From Allodiplogaster sudhausi (taxonomy: Eukaryota; Nematoda; Chromadorea; Rhabditida; Diplogasteridae): a stretch of 64,000 bases of DNA. The notes under the pieces were generated by a model. That model was not told the origin of the DNA and ran no database searches. It saw nothing but the letters and a program-made list of their open reading frames with translations. Shown one piece after another: positions 28,028 to 44,246 of the stretch. The first letter of the stretch is position 1. Each line of letters begins with the position of its first letter. The position numbers were made by a program, and so were the translations under genes. The DNA lies in contig CALZFC010000010.1 in the NCBI GenBank assembly GCA_945643635.1, positions 664,501 to 728,500 of the forward strand. Direction: 5' to 3'.

Positions 28028-31000
28028 CTTTATAGTCAAATAAAACCAACGTGGTCGTGAATGAATGACACGGTAGCCGTCAATTGGAATCGTTAACTTG
28101 GCCTCGATCACAGATGTCGACGGTGTGGCCTGTTAAAAATGGAATTATTGGCATTTCATTTTCTCGTTCGTTTATAATAGTACATAATGCGGTGACTGCT
28201 GATATACATAATTGAATAGATAATGCTTGATAAACCCAAAAATATTGCGTTTATTTTACTTCCGGAAGGTGATTTCGCTCAGGACGCACGGTGAAGAAGG
28301 TCGCGACGCTGCCGCTCATCTAGATTGACAGCAGGGATGTAGAACAAAAAACTTCTTGACCAAAAAATTTTGTTGGCCCAAAAACCAAAATAAAAGCACG
28401 TAATTTTGGTAGGTTAGCATGGTGAACTTCTTGATTTCCAAAAAAAAAACACAATAAAGCGATTAAAAATTCCGTAAAAGCCAATTATACTTAAAGGAAT
28501 ATGACGAATGGAGAAATGAGAAACCCATCATTTTGACATTTTGTGAACCATCCTAAGGATTAGCCGCAAATTTTTTTGTTATTTTCTGCCGACCCGAACA
28601 AAAAACAAAGAAAAAGTTTTTTGTTAAAACACCAAAAAAACTCGGAACCCAGATTGACAGGCGGCCAACAAAAATCCCTTGACTCCATAGCCTTGCTGGA
28701 AGGGAGATTCGTAAAGAAAGCGCGAAAGAAAAAGAGAGTGATATATATATATATTTAAGGTAGACCCCACTTGGCCACCCCGCGCTAAATGTTTCGAAAC
28801 AGGCCAAGTCGAGCTGACCCGATTGAAGACATAGAGGCATTTCTTGGCAGCCGCTAGCCGTTTTTCCAATGGAAGAGTAGAGACGTCGTCGTCGGCAAGG
28901 AGAGCAGCGTCCAATACGCGGATGTGGAAGGGCTTATTGTAGCCGTTGCAAGAAGACTAAAAGTTGATTCTGTCTCCCGCCCTCCAAAGAACAGAAAATG
29001 CCGAGAGACCAGCCTGGAAGACTTTCGAATCCTCCCATTCTATCAGTTCTACCATGAGAACGGTCTGGGCGGCAGGAAGAAGCAGTGGCCGCCGCCAAGG
29101 AGACACCAGTCAAACCTGGCACAAAAATTAACGTCCAGCGGACGCGCGAAGACGCCATCCTACAAAAAGAGAAAATGTGACATCACAAACAGAAAGAGAC
29201 GACGGGTGCGGAAAATCGAGATTTTTCTGAATCCAAATCGTCCGAACTAGGGATTTATTGCCGCGTTCATGTTGTTTGTTGAGTGCCTATCGAGCAAGCA
29301 TTTCTAAATCTCTCTTTTCTTTTATCGATTACTATTTTTTAATGCAAGAAACTTTTAACAATGATTGAAATTCTCTTTCCAAGTGTCACATTAATTTAAT
29401 TCATCTGAATAAATATAAAATATAATGGAGTAGTTGGGGCTAGCAAAAGCGTACCGATGTTACGACGAGAAGGTACGGCGGGTTCCCATTGTCGTAGAGC
29501 GAAAAAGAGTAGAGCGAATCGACAGGCGACTTCTGCTTCATCAATTGTCCTAGGTCCGCCAGGGTGATCCGAGACGCCTTCCTGATTGCCGCTGGCACCT
29601 GAATCACATACTAAATCAGTGGCAAAAAATAGAACCATTTACTACATATGTTTTTCTCCAACAATAAATAGTCGAACCTAAGGCATCAGACCGGATATCC
29701 TAAATGTTACTTCAAATACGACGTAATTTTTAAAATTAATGTATACCTGAACACCGTTCTTTTCGCAAAGCTTCTCAAGTACGTCTTGAGGTTGCCGAGG
29801 CGTTTTGTGAAGGTACGGTTCGGCGCTGTACTTTGGTATATTTGGCATACGGTAGAATGGCAAGCAGGTCTCGAGGCAGTGTTTCTATTAAAATTACGGT
29901 AGTGGAAAATGCTAGGTTAACATAGATACATAATTACGCTAGGGCTCAAGAGCAAATGAGTAGTTCTCCTCCTATTCCTCTGCTCGAGAAAATAGGCAAT
30001 GTTTTCCGGGTTGAAAGAAAGCTCAAAGATTGGAGCTGAGCACTGAAAAAAATGTGAGAATAAAATTTTAAAATAAGGTAACGCTTTTCGAACTAATCTT
30101 TGGAATGAAGTAATAGAATATCTGGAATTTCATTTAGTAAAAAAATATATGTATAAACATAAATTTCTGTAATGAGATATTTAATGCGCGCTAATTAAAC
30201 GACATTGATGACTTGCCTGATGAGAATTGAAGATGCTTTCATTTTCAATGTATTCAATGTAGCTCTGCAGCGCCCAAAGCTGCCGTTCAGCTAGCCTGAA
30301 AAATGTATAATGACCAGCTACATATACATATGTATGTATGTTTATATGCTCGTTGATAATATGCCAAATAAGCTTTATAGATAATTTAGTTGTTGTTCAA
30401 TACTTACATAGAAAACTTAAAAAAAAATTCTGTGAACTATTGTAATGAAAGGTACATAACTTGACCAAATATGCGTGAAGACAATTTTTTAATAGAATAA
30501 AATAAATTACTCCTTATTACAGCAACGGATGTAATCGCAGAAGTCATAGGATTCATGGAGCAAGTTCTTTGGAGCAATTGAGAGAACGACCTGAAAAAAA
30601 ATTTTCAACCATTGTTCAACCAAGTCGGGTGTCCAAACCCCTGAGAAAGGATTAGCTATTTGGAAGCAAAATTGTGGTCACATCATCATATTCAACGGCG
30701 TAATAGATTATTAGATGATTCATTTCGTTTTAGTTTTAGTTCCACTGCTAAATTTCACTGCCACGTCTCCCTTCGGTTTGTGTAAATAAGGTAAGTAAGT
30801 AAGTAAGAAATTGCGGACGAAGCGAGCAACTGATTGCCGTCACTGTATTTTCGCCGTACGTGGAGATGCAAAAAAAAAAAAAAAATGCAAAAAAACGAGA
30901 TTACGTCTCTACGACAAATGGGTTAAAGATTCAGACAGCCCATCAAAATTTCAAAATTTCGGTGCCCATGCTTTCCGGGGACTAGAAGGGATCATTAGGA

Positions 31001-31812
31001 TAAGGGGTAGTACTTAAGCCTAGAGAATGCGTTTACAGGCGATTTATGAACAGGAAAGGAACCTCGCGGTCTGCCTTCTCGGAATCGCGCTCGAAGACCC
31101 CTGCCAAGAATTCTTGAACGACATCGCGCACTCCAGCGATTGGCTTGGATGCAACGAGAAATCTGATAGTGAGCAAGAATTACAATTATCGTTGTGTTTT
31201 TTTTTATTTACAAAATAACTAGCTTTCTTAGTTGTAAGCACAAAAAATATCTTGAATAAAACGAGGTGTATACTTGAAAAAATTAAAGAGAAAAATAATA
31301 AGTATAAAATACGACCGCTCGCCGTTGCCGATTCGGCTCGTGTTCGGCTTGTAGATGGAGACGCGCTCAAAAGCAACGTGGGCCCAGAAGATAAGGCCAA
31401 CCTGACAAGACAGAAATGTAAGCTTACACCGATGAATATTAGCGAGCACTGTATAGATTAATCCACCTACAGTAGTAAAATGAGAATCCTACCGTATGGT
31501 CGATGATGGAGTCTGCCAATTTGATGCAGGCGACGCCGTCGCTCTTGAGAACTGCGAGAGCGGCGAGAAGCTGCGCGACGTGACGGGACGTGCAGTGCCA
31601 CTCCTAATCAAGAAGCAAATGTGAAATAAATAAACAAATAAATAACATTCAAATTTCCCGCCTATACTCATTATAACTCTTTCCCCCTAAATTTCAAAAG
31701 ATACATGACGCACCCGATCCGTAGTCTTTACATCGCCTTCGACATCGCCCATGAGAAGATCCACTCCATTCGGCTGCTTGCTTCGGACGAATTCCTTTCA
31801 AGACAAAAAGAA

Positions 31813-31894
<82 letters not shown>

Positions 31895-33586
31895 TTCGTG
31901 CTTGTTTAACTTACACAAAAGTCATATAAGGCCGACAGCATGTAGCTCTCCCATTGGTCGATGCCATTCGGTTCAAACTTTACAAGAGGACTCTGCACGT
32001 GATATTGAATAGATCTTGACGAAGAAGCCGTCATATTTCCTGAAAAAGATATGTAAGTTGCGCAAAACATACTGAGAACTGCAAATAGTATTTATACACA
32101 TAGAGAATGCTACCTAATTTATTAAGAAATTCTTTATGGCTAATTAGCCTAATTAAACAAGAATTTAACAGAATGGACTAACTTTCGCTCTTTCTTGGAA
32201 GGTATCCGATTGCGTTGTAGTAGCCCTTCCGCCAAAGAACATAGTCCTAATATCCCGGAATCGTGACAGGCACCTACATCTGTTGAAGGTAGAACCTCTT
32301 CTACTCTTTATCTGCTGGCCCCTGCTACTTTCATATGCCTCAAGATTCCGAAGACTTTAGTATTTTTTCACAGTTCGAAAGATATTCGAGAACCTCTGGA
32401 GAGGAATACGGTAATTAAACAGGCCCACTTTGTTAGCGAATAAGTGTAACTTTACCTCAACAAATGTAAAAGGTGTAGCAGACCGAGTAGAATTTTCCGG
32501 CTGTTGACAGGAGTCAAGTGGATGCTTTGCCTAAAACGATTAAACCTTAAAATAGATTATGAAAATATACTTAAAGAGTAATCTAGGCTCATTCATTAAT
32601 CGATCATTTAGCGTACTTGCAAAAACAATCATAGTATCCATGATGTTCATCAGTTACTTCATTTTCTGGTCTTTAAATAAATTGATTGCATCAAGAATAT
32701 ATATATATAAATAAATAAATATATACCAGAGCCGTCTCTTCGGTCTCCTTGGTGAGTAGAAAGTCGAAGATGGAGTCGATAGCTGCCGCCTGCATTCCGC
32801 TACGTGAACAGAAGAGAATCTGTAAAGAAATAACTACTCCTCATAAAAAAGTTTCGTAGGCTTTTATTCAGAAAATCGGTGACAAACCAGCGTTACCATA
32901 ATATATCCAATGATATACTTAATGATATACAGTATGCAGGACCTGATCCATTGGATCGTGTGGATTGGCGCGTCTCTTCACATTAACTGCCACACTCTTA
33001 GGCAGCTCGTCATACTTCTGGAAATGGCTTTCGATAAAGACATAAAAAAAGTGAATGCAAAAAATTCTTTTGCAAAATATATTTCAACTTTTTTTTAAAT
33101 TAAAATATGAAAATCTTTAAATTTTTACCTTCTTGACGTCGTTAATAGCTGAAATCACCGAGTTTGGACACCAATCGGAGTTCTTGGAGTAAGGCATCTA
33201 AGAGCAAACAATGCTAATTTCCCCATATAATCCCTTTCTGTCGCTTCCGAAGACATTTTCAGCGGTAACTTTCTCGTGTAACTTTGCTTTTCAACTGTTC
33301 AGAGACGCTAATTGTTTACTCGACATCTCATATATTATTGTGGCAAAATAAATGCGTACAGCACCGATTCTTGGAGCTACGGGACATGTTGTTGAGTATT
33401 CAAGAATTTAAAAAAAAATCACCTACCTCTCCGGTTGTTATGAGCCTGTCGTGTGGAGTATTTCGGAGAACGTTGACCGCTCGCTGGCGAAGTCCCTCGT
33501 CGGCGACCAGCCATAACGGCGCCGCCTCGATCTCAATCTCCTTGGCCATTGTGGCGACCGAAGAGGCACCACCCTTAGACAAGTAC
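28028..33586 (-). pseudogene. CMTR1-like 2'-O-methyltransferase paralogue, copy C
   Basis: All exon positions of the family are present. Minus-strand order in window coordinates: 33427-33586, 33129-33197, 32943-33017, 32725-32817, 32456-32530, 32183-32273, 31915-32039, 31714-31794, 31493-31603, 31316-31401, 31063-31162, 30511-30590, 30217-30295, 29747-29884, 29464-29598, about 29020-29158, about 28819-28930, 28260-28319, about 28028-28130. ATG at 33549. The core keeps VDLLMGDV and CIKLAD, but RSGMQAA replaces the first catalytic Lys and the SAM loop reads TIPGY. Lesions: TAG at 32247-32249 in exon 6, a one-base loss in exon 16 shifting frame, and loss of the terminal stop so the frame runs into a GA repeat. 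Intron 13 has a GC donor. Confidence 0.75.
31815..31890. repeat. (TA)n microsatellite in intron 7 of copy C
   Basis: Two runs of TA dinucleotides separated by AATG. Confidence 0.95.
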
Positions 33587-33639
33587 CTAAACGAACAAAG
33601 ATAAAAGAGATTAATAATTAAGTAAAAATAACGCGTTCT

Positions 33640-33850
33640 TTTGAAATTGTTGACGCGAAGCATAGAAAAGCACAAGGAATGACAAACAGACGATGGTTCG
33701 TTCTTCGGGTGAAGCCCATCTTTTTCTCTACAATTTGCCAGTCACCAATCGAAAAGGACGAAAAAGAAAGCAACAAGCAGCATTTCTCTAATTTCGCAAT
33801 GACTCAGCGGTGCAAGCAACGGAAATTTAAATTTCCCGCATAGTGAACTT
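33640..33850 (-). promoter_or_regulatory. Conserved upstream block of copy C
   Basis: Noncoding block closely matched by 45590-45780 upstream of copy D. It shares ATTTGCCAGTCA.CAATCGA and AAAGGACGAAAAAGAAA, and CAGCGGTGCAAGCAACG near the far end. On the gene strand it includes an inverted CCAAT-type word. Conservation between two decaying paralogues reflects shared ancestry and marks the likely promoter or 5' exon. Confidence 0.5.
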
Positions 33851-34870
33851 TACATGTTGCTTAGTACCTCACCATGTACATTCAGTTAAGTACATGCATA
33901 TGAATGTACTGCAGATATGGAAATTTTTAATACAGCGCGCGATGTTCCTATTAGCAAGCGCAAGCCGTAGCTCGCTGACAAGAAAACAACATGGAATTAT
34001 CCTCACATATGAATATAGAATCGTATTTTTTTCAAAATCATTCTCACTATAAGTGATGGTATGGAAATTGACGTGGTCAGATTTTGAGGGTAAAATAAGG
34101 CTCACAGATTAGAGCAGACGCCAAACAAAAAAATATCAAAATCAATTTCCGAATCATATGTAAAGGAATGAAGCGTCCTAACATGAATGATAAGGCATTC
34201 CTTGTGTATCTAACCTCTCTTGAGTTCTTTCATTGCTTCGCCTTTCTCTGATGTCTCTATTGCTCATCCTTTGGTGAAAATGCGGTGCTATTTGGAGCAG
34301 GTGGAGCAGACAGAGACTGCCTTTCTTTGCAACCTTTACAGCACAGCTATTTCTTCATTCCAAACATGAGTTGTAAAGGAAGAATGTGATTTTCAAATAA
34401 GTATTTGGATCCGAGACTTAATTTTTGAAATTTATTTGAACACTGCAACTTTGCCCTAAATTAGTAAGTCGGAACATTGCCACTATTGCTGCACATCACT
34501 CCACATGCATAGCGATTGACTACACAACGTGTAGAGTGCAATTCACAATGCGGGAAACTTAAATTTTGTTTTTTTTTTTTGCTCCGCTGACTCACAGACA
34601 TTAAAAGTCAGATGCTGCTACTGCTTAATTTTTTGTTGTTCTTTTTCGATTCTGACCGCTGCTGCTTCTGGCTTCTTTTTGTTTTTTCGGATTATATCTA
34701 GCAGAAAAGGTCTCTACACAAATACCGTACATTTTCTCAATGCTCCCTCGCTCTAATTTGATCATTTTTCAAATATATTATCTGGGTAGTAATTTTTTTG
34801 TATTTCTGCATACTCCCATAAAGGAAAGGAGCTGCAAACTTATTGTGTATTTTCTGTAGCCATGCACCCT
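33850..34870. other. Gene-free stretch
   Basis: AT-rich sequence with no convincing coding frame, RNA gene or repeat boundary. Confidence 0.6.
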
Positions 34871-34877
34871 ATCGCAT

Positions 34878-35120
34878 GTTATATTTCAACATGGCAACCA
34901 AATTGTAACTAAATTGTAACCAAATTGTAACTACATTGTAACTAAACGTAATTAAAATTGTAGTGAAATTGTAATTACATTGTATCTACATTGCAACTAA
35001 CCATAAATAGTATCCAAATGGCCAACATATTGCAATTTTGTACAAGATATTTATACTTTAGTTACAATTCGGTACAATTTAGTATTAATTACTTACAATT
35101 TGGAAGTAATTTAGTTACCT
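34878..35120. repeat. Degenerate 12-bp tandem array with inverted partner
   Basis: About ten diverged copies of AAATTGTAACTA at 34890-34990, followed at 35055-35120 by the complementary sense (TAGTTACAATT, TTACAATTTGG). The two halves can pair. Confidence 0.7.
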
Positions 35121-35395
35121 ATTCAAAAAAGTACAAGCCACAACTGGAAAGGATATTAACGATGCACCCAGTGCTCACAATCTCTGTGTCTCATTCTTAC
35201 ACTCCGATATATATTGGTCGTTCTTTGAGCAGGTCATGTTTACTTGGAGTGCAAGATTGCGAAAGAGTGATAATGGGAAGCGAGAGAGAAGGAGAAGTAA
35301 TCCTATTTGAAAGGAAACGAAAGAGAGAGAAAGAGAGATGTCTGTGTTTGTTGGTCTTGCTGAACTCTTGAAACTTCCGCGTCATCTCCTCGTAC

Positions 35396-35470
35396 TCTTT
35401 CTCTCTCTCTCTCTCACTCTCTCTCACTCACTCTCTATCTCACTCACTCTCTCTCTTTCTCTCACTTTCA
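35396..35470. repeat. (CT)n-rich microsatellite
   Basis: CTCTCT interspersed with CACT, upstream of the cystathionine gamma-lyase gene. Confidence 0.9.
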
Positions 35471-35759
35471 TTTTATTTCCCCATCCAATCTCACTCACGC
35501 TCCCTTGCTTATAATGCGCTTGAACAAGACCATGTCTCTCATATTTGATAAAAGATTAGCTACTGCTACGCGACACAGCCTTCCCCTCTTGTCCCATCTT
35601 ATTTCAATAAACTTTCACAGTAAATATGAGTTCGCAGTTTGCTAGAATATTATTTGCAGGATGTTTAAGTCGTCACTATATGATTTTCATTCAAAAAAAT
35701 TGTAAATCTTATCACATTTTTCACGGTTCTTAAATTAAAAAAATTATAGTTTAGAAGAA

Positions 35760-38471
<2,712 letters not shown>

Positions 38472-39159
38472 TGTATAAACATATATATATATATTATATA
38501 TATATATGTATGTATATAAATACATTATATATATATATATATTATATATAAATACATATGTATATAATGCCATTTAGAAATAAATAATCTTTTTCCTTAA
38601 CATTGAAAATTCGTAAAGCGCTCTTTATTTGATATCTCATATAATCTTTTATTGCTTTCAACATGAAGCCTCTAGTTATTTCAGAAGTTGCGGACCGTTC
38701 GTGCACCCCGGGTTGTTGAGCAGTACAGCGAATATCATCCCACAAGTTTATACCCACTAAACTTATTGATTATTTTTGCGTTCTCAATTGTCCATCCCTT
38801 TGCTTCACTATTTACTTCATAGGTGGTCTGTTTTTCGCCTATTTTGTGATTCATATTCCGCACATTATGGTTATGCATTCGTTAATAAACTTGAATTAAC
38901 GAGCAATTAACGTAAACTTTCGTGGGATGAGTTGTCCATTACTATGCTGGAAAAGGGGACTTGTACCAAGATTTGGTAAGATTCGGCAAAAATAAATTGT
39001 GTTTTAAATTTCGCATGCATTCGGTAGAGGTCTGCCAGGGAGCGGGCGAGAAGAGCGACTAGCGTCTTCGACTTTATTCTGCTAGCTGTCGTCATATAGA
39101 TTGGTGAATAATACAATTGTTGATTTCTGATCATTTGTATTGGAAAGTTTGACGTCATA
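38472..39159. other. Gene-free stretch with TA repeats
   Basis: TA-rich repeats at 38480-38565, then AT-rich sequence without a supported gene. Confidence 0.6.
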
Positions 39160-39850
39160 TGTGGTTTTAAGATTTATAATAACGGAAGCTTCCACTCTTT
39201 TCGCTGACGCGGTCTAAGAATTTGGGATATCGCCGAAAGAAGTTGTCGGAGCTTGTTGCATTTGGGTTTGAGTCATGGATGGATGAGGTCGGAGACGGTG
39301 GTAATTGGGTGTTGCACATGGATGAAAGTGGGCGAATGAGCATCACGTTGCTTACCGTCATATCAGCTCCAGGCTGAAATAATGCTGTTGAACGAATGAG
39401 ATGTCCCGCACTTCTGGAGAAGTTGATCGAGTATGCGTTTTTACTGCTACTGCATAAATTCACAAAAACAAACTTTTTTTTATATACGCCATCAACCATC
39501 TTTATTTTTCTTCTATGTTCTTGGAAAAAAACCTCCGACGAATTCCACCCATGCGCATTGTCCACCTACAACATGCTTCACCCACTTCCATCCGCGCCCA
39601 CTCATAAGCTCCTAGTTCGTCGTAGATCATTTGTTTAGCCATTTAACTGATCATTTAAAATAAAACTTGGCAGCGTATAAAGCAATATTTATACAGATAA
39701 AAGGCATTCCAAAGTAATCGAAATCAAGAATATGGCAAGATCGCCCGATATGGCAAAAGAGAGCATAAAGCAGCGTTGACAATTTTCAAAGCACTCGACA
39801 AGCATAAAGCTAATGTAATATTCGACATATGTACATATGTTCATACATAG
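39160..39850. mobile_element. Foldback element in the copy D duplicate
   Basis: Counterpart of 26617-27405. It shares GCCGTCATATCAGCTCCAG on the left side and ATATGGCAAAAGAGA.(C/T)ATAAAGCAGC on the right, ending at a CGACATATGTACAT tail. Inverted GTGGGCG/CGCCCAC-type blocks flank the centre. No ORF. Confidence 0.6.
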
Positions 39851-40299
39851 GTACATTATTATTTGCAAGCATGAGTGGAAATATTTCTATACATTTTTTA
39901 AAAATTATTTATTATATATTTGTTTGATATCATATATGTTCATAGTTATTATCTATTAAGACCTCTCCAACATAATACGCTTCGCATTCACAATACTATC
40001 CTATCGTTAGATTTCACTAGCGAACAGCAATATTGCTGCAACACAGAATCTGGACAAAAAAAAAGATGTAGCACTCCAGTTTTTGCATCGATCGATATGT
40101 ACAACGAATCGAATTGGCCGAATTGACGGACAATGCACGATTTTAAAAGAAATATTCATATGTCAAAAGACTGCGACGGAGTGCAGCTGATAGCGCAAAC
40201 GTGTATGACCGCAATGAAATAAGAATGGAAATCATATTCTAATCATTTATATTCCAAACAATATGTCAACTTTGGCCATCTCTAAAGGCACATTTCTTT

Positions 40300-40415
40300 C
40301 CAGTGGAAGAGTAGAGACGTCGTCGTCGGCAAGGAGAGCGGCGTCCAGGACGCGGATGTGGAAAGGCTTATTGTAGCCGTTGCAAGAAGACTTAAACGTT
40401 GAATCTCTCCTCTCC

Positions 40416-40447
<32 letters not shown>

Positions 40448-43400
40448 GCTTACTCTCTCCCCTTCTACTTCTCTCGCTCTCTATTTTTTACTTATTTCTC
40501 TCTCTCCACCTTGGACTGCTCCCATTCGATAAGTTCCACCATGAGAACGGTCTGGGGCGGTAGAAAGAAGCAGTGTCCACGGCCAAGGAGGCGCCAGTCA
40601 AACCTCCTGGCGCCAAAATTCGCATCTAGCGGACGCGCTAAGGCGCCATCCTAGAAGAAGAGACAACGACGGTTGCGAAAAATGGTTGACATTTCTGAAT
40701 CGTAATCTTCCGAGTGAAGATTTTTATTGTTGTAACGACCTTACTATTGGTTCAGTTTTTATCGAACAAGCATTTCTAAATCTCCCCTTTCCTTAATCTA
40801 TTACTCTTAATGCAAGAAACTTTTCATAATGATTGAAAGTCGATGAATAAATGATTAATGTACGAGAGTAGTTAGGACTGTCAAAAGCGTACCGATGTGA
40901 CGATGAGAAGGAACGGCGGCTTCCCAGTGTCGACGAGAGAAAAGGAGAAGAGCGAATCGACAGGCGACTTCTGCTTCAGCAATCGACCAAAGTCTTCCAG
41001 GGTGATTCGAGACAATTTCCTAATCCCAGCTGGCGCCTGAACTATGTATGTTTACATATGCAATTCTAAAACAATAAATAGTTAAATATAATGAAACAGA
41101 CTGGATATCCTAGACGTTTCTTCAAATATGAGGTGATTTTTAAAATAAATTTATACCTGATTATTGTTCTGTTCGCAAAGCCTCTCAAGTACGTCTTCAG
41201 GTAGCGAAGGCGTTTTTTGAAGGTACGGTACCGCGTGGTACTTTGGTATATTTGGCATACGGTAGAATGGCAGGCAAGTCTCGAGGCAGTGTTTCTGAAA
41301 AAAAAATTACGGTAGTGGACAATAAGTAAAAAATACATAGTGTGCTATGGTTAAGATAGCTAATTACAGAAGGCTAGAGAAAATTTTTAATTCTCGATCT
41401 ATTACCCTGCTCGAGAAGATACGCAATGTTTTCAGGGAAAATAGAGTTTGAAAATAATGCTACGCCTTTCCAACCATGTTTCGAATGAAATAACTGATGT
41501 GATATATTTGGAATTTCATTTACCTAAAAAAAGAATTTGGTCTGCAATGAGAGATACTCTCCATCATTTGCTAGCTATATTCATATGTATTTATTTCCTC
41601 AACTGAATCCTTCATCGGCTTGCCTGATGCGAATTAATGATGTTTTTATGCTCAATGTATTCGAGGTAGCTCTGCAACGCCCAAAGCTGTCGTTCCGCTA
41701 GCCTGAAATGTAGAATGATAAGCTAGTATCATATATGTATACAAGTTATCGTATAGTATGTAAGTATATGTTTTCGTAGTTTAATATATCAATTCAGCTT
41801 AATAGATCATTTAGATGTAATTTCAATAGTGGGAGTGAAAATATTTAAAAAAAAGACATTTATCTTGCAGCATCTAAATTAAATTTTAATAGCTTGACAA
41901 AATGTGTAATAAAAATAACGTACTCATTATTACAGCAACGGATATACTCGCAGAAGTCACTGGATTCATTGAGCAAGTTCTTTGGAGCGATTGAGAGAAC
42001 GACCAAAAAGAAAAAGAAAAAAAAAACATTACAATATAGGGATGAGTTATAGGTAAGCAATTTCTGATATTATCGAACTAAAGTATATATCAATTTTTGG
42101 ATATTTTAAACATTAGACTATGGAAACAAACTCAATCAGCATGAAAATAGACTTCCACAATGCAAAGGACCTTGACAAAATGTGCTTTCGTGGGGATCAG
42201 ATAACTAATATCCTTCTTCGAGCAAAAATGCCGTCTATTTGGCTTTTAAAAGACTTTTGTTCGCGGAGAACTAACCTCGCTATCTTCCTTCTCCAAATCC
42301 CGCTCGAGGACTCGTGACAAGAATTCTTTTACGAGATCGCTCACTCCAGCGATTGGCTTCGATGCAACGAGAAATCTGATTGAGAAAGATTATTACATCT
42401 ATCATTGCGTTTCTTTTATACAAAATGAATATAAGCAAAAGAAAATATCTTGAACAAGCGAGATAGCATTAAAAATAATAGTATAAAAACCGTTCGCCGT
42501 TGCCGATTCGGCTCGTGTTCGGCTTGTAGATGGAGACTCGCTCAAATGCAATGTGGGCCCAGAAGATGAGGCCAACCTGACAAGACATAAATTTTGACAA
42601 CAAGTAGAAAGCCCAAATTTAGGCTTTTACAGATACTTTTTTTTAGCACCGTATACATTTATCCACCTACAGTAATAAGACGAGAAACCTACCGTATGAT
42701 CGATGATGGAGTCTGCCAATTTGATGCAGGCAACGCCATCGCTCTTAAGAACTGCGAAGCTGCGCGACATGACGGGATGTGCAGTGCCACTCCTAATTAT
42801 AGAAATTAGAAATAATAAATAAATTACATTTGCTGTTAATCTAGAAAGAAAACGGGGCGAAAGTTGAGCTCTACTTTTTAACGAATATGATTGAGGTTGA
42901 ACGTTAGAATTAGCAGATTAGTATGGAAAAGAAGAAAGAAGGGCCAACTTGCTCCAAAAAGATCAAATCTCTAAAAAGTAAGCTCAATTAAAAAGTAATC
43001 ATCAAAATAGTCTACTCTTTTTCTAACCGCAAGAGTGAAAAAGTCGAGCTCAACTTCATTTCTTCCAAGATTAATAGCACCACTAAAAATTTCAAAAGAT
43101 AAAATCAATAAAGAACGAACTCTATCCGTGGTCTAAATAATTTACAGAAATAAATAACATTTAAATTTCCCGCCTAAATGCAATTAACGCGCAAAATTTC
43201 AAGATACTAAGCAATAAAAGGCGCACCCGGTGCAGTGCCACTCCTAATCAATCAAATATGAAATAAATATATAAATAAATAAATAACAGAAATAAATAAC
43301 ACTTAAATTTCCCGCCTAGACGCAATTGACGCTCAAAATTGCAAAATACTAAATGTAAGCAATAAAAGGCGCACCCGATCATTGGTCTTTGCATCGCCTT

Positions 43401-44208
43401 CGACTTCGCCCATGAGAAGATCCACTCCGTTCGGCTGCTTGCGACGGACGAATTCCTGTCAAGACAAGATCAAAGATGGGCAGTTTTCTGTACTTATAAC
43501 TGAGATGATTCTTTTTTAAACGTATGGAAGAAGACAATCGATTGAAAAAGTGAAAGGCGCAAAATAATTTTTTAAGTAACTTACACAAAAGTCGTATAGG
43601 GCCGATAGCATATAGCTCGCCCATAAGTCGCCATTCACGAAAAACTTTACAAGAGGACTCGATACGTGATATTCAATTGATCGTGACGAAGACGCCCCCA
43701 TGTTCCCTTGAAACAAAAAAGAACGTTGTAAGCATAGAAAAAACTGCCAAAAATATTTTCAAGAAGAAGGTTATTGAACATCAATATAGGTCGAACTAAC
43801 AAACTACATAACTAAATACGACTAAAACAGCATGCACTTACTTTCGCTCTTTCTTGGCAGGTATCCGATTGCGTTGTAGTAGCCTTTTCGCCAAAGGACA
43901 TAGTCCGTATATCCCGGAATCATGGCCGGCAACTAAACTGTTACTATTGAACCTCTTCTACTTTTCTCGGGCTCTTTTTTCCGCATACTTTTAATGAATA
44001 TTCCCGAGTTCCCACAATATTCGGAGAAACTCATAAGGGAAATAATGAAATCAGGCAGGCTTAGCTTTGTTAGGTAATCACGGAAACCTTAACCTCAACA
44101 AAAGTAAAAAGAGAAGCAGCTCGAGGGGAATTCTCCTGTTGTTGCAGGCAGCCAAGTGGATGTTTGGACTTAAACAAATTGAACTCTTAAAATTTTTAGT
44201 TGAATATT

Positions 44209-44246
<38 letters not shown>

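Noticed and set aside
31694..31929. Tyr-Ile-rich ORFs in copy C
   Set aside because: TA microsatellite within intron 7, overlapping exon 8.
33540..33590. YLSKGGASSVA upstream of copy C exon 1 as a kinase glycine loop
   Set aside because: No other kinase motif follows, and copies A and D do not preserve it.
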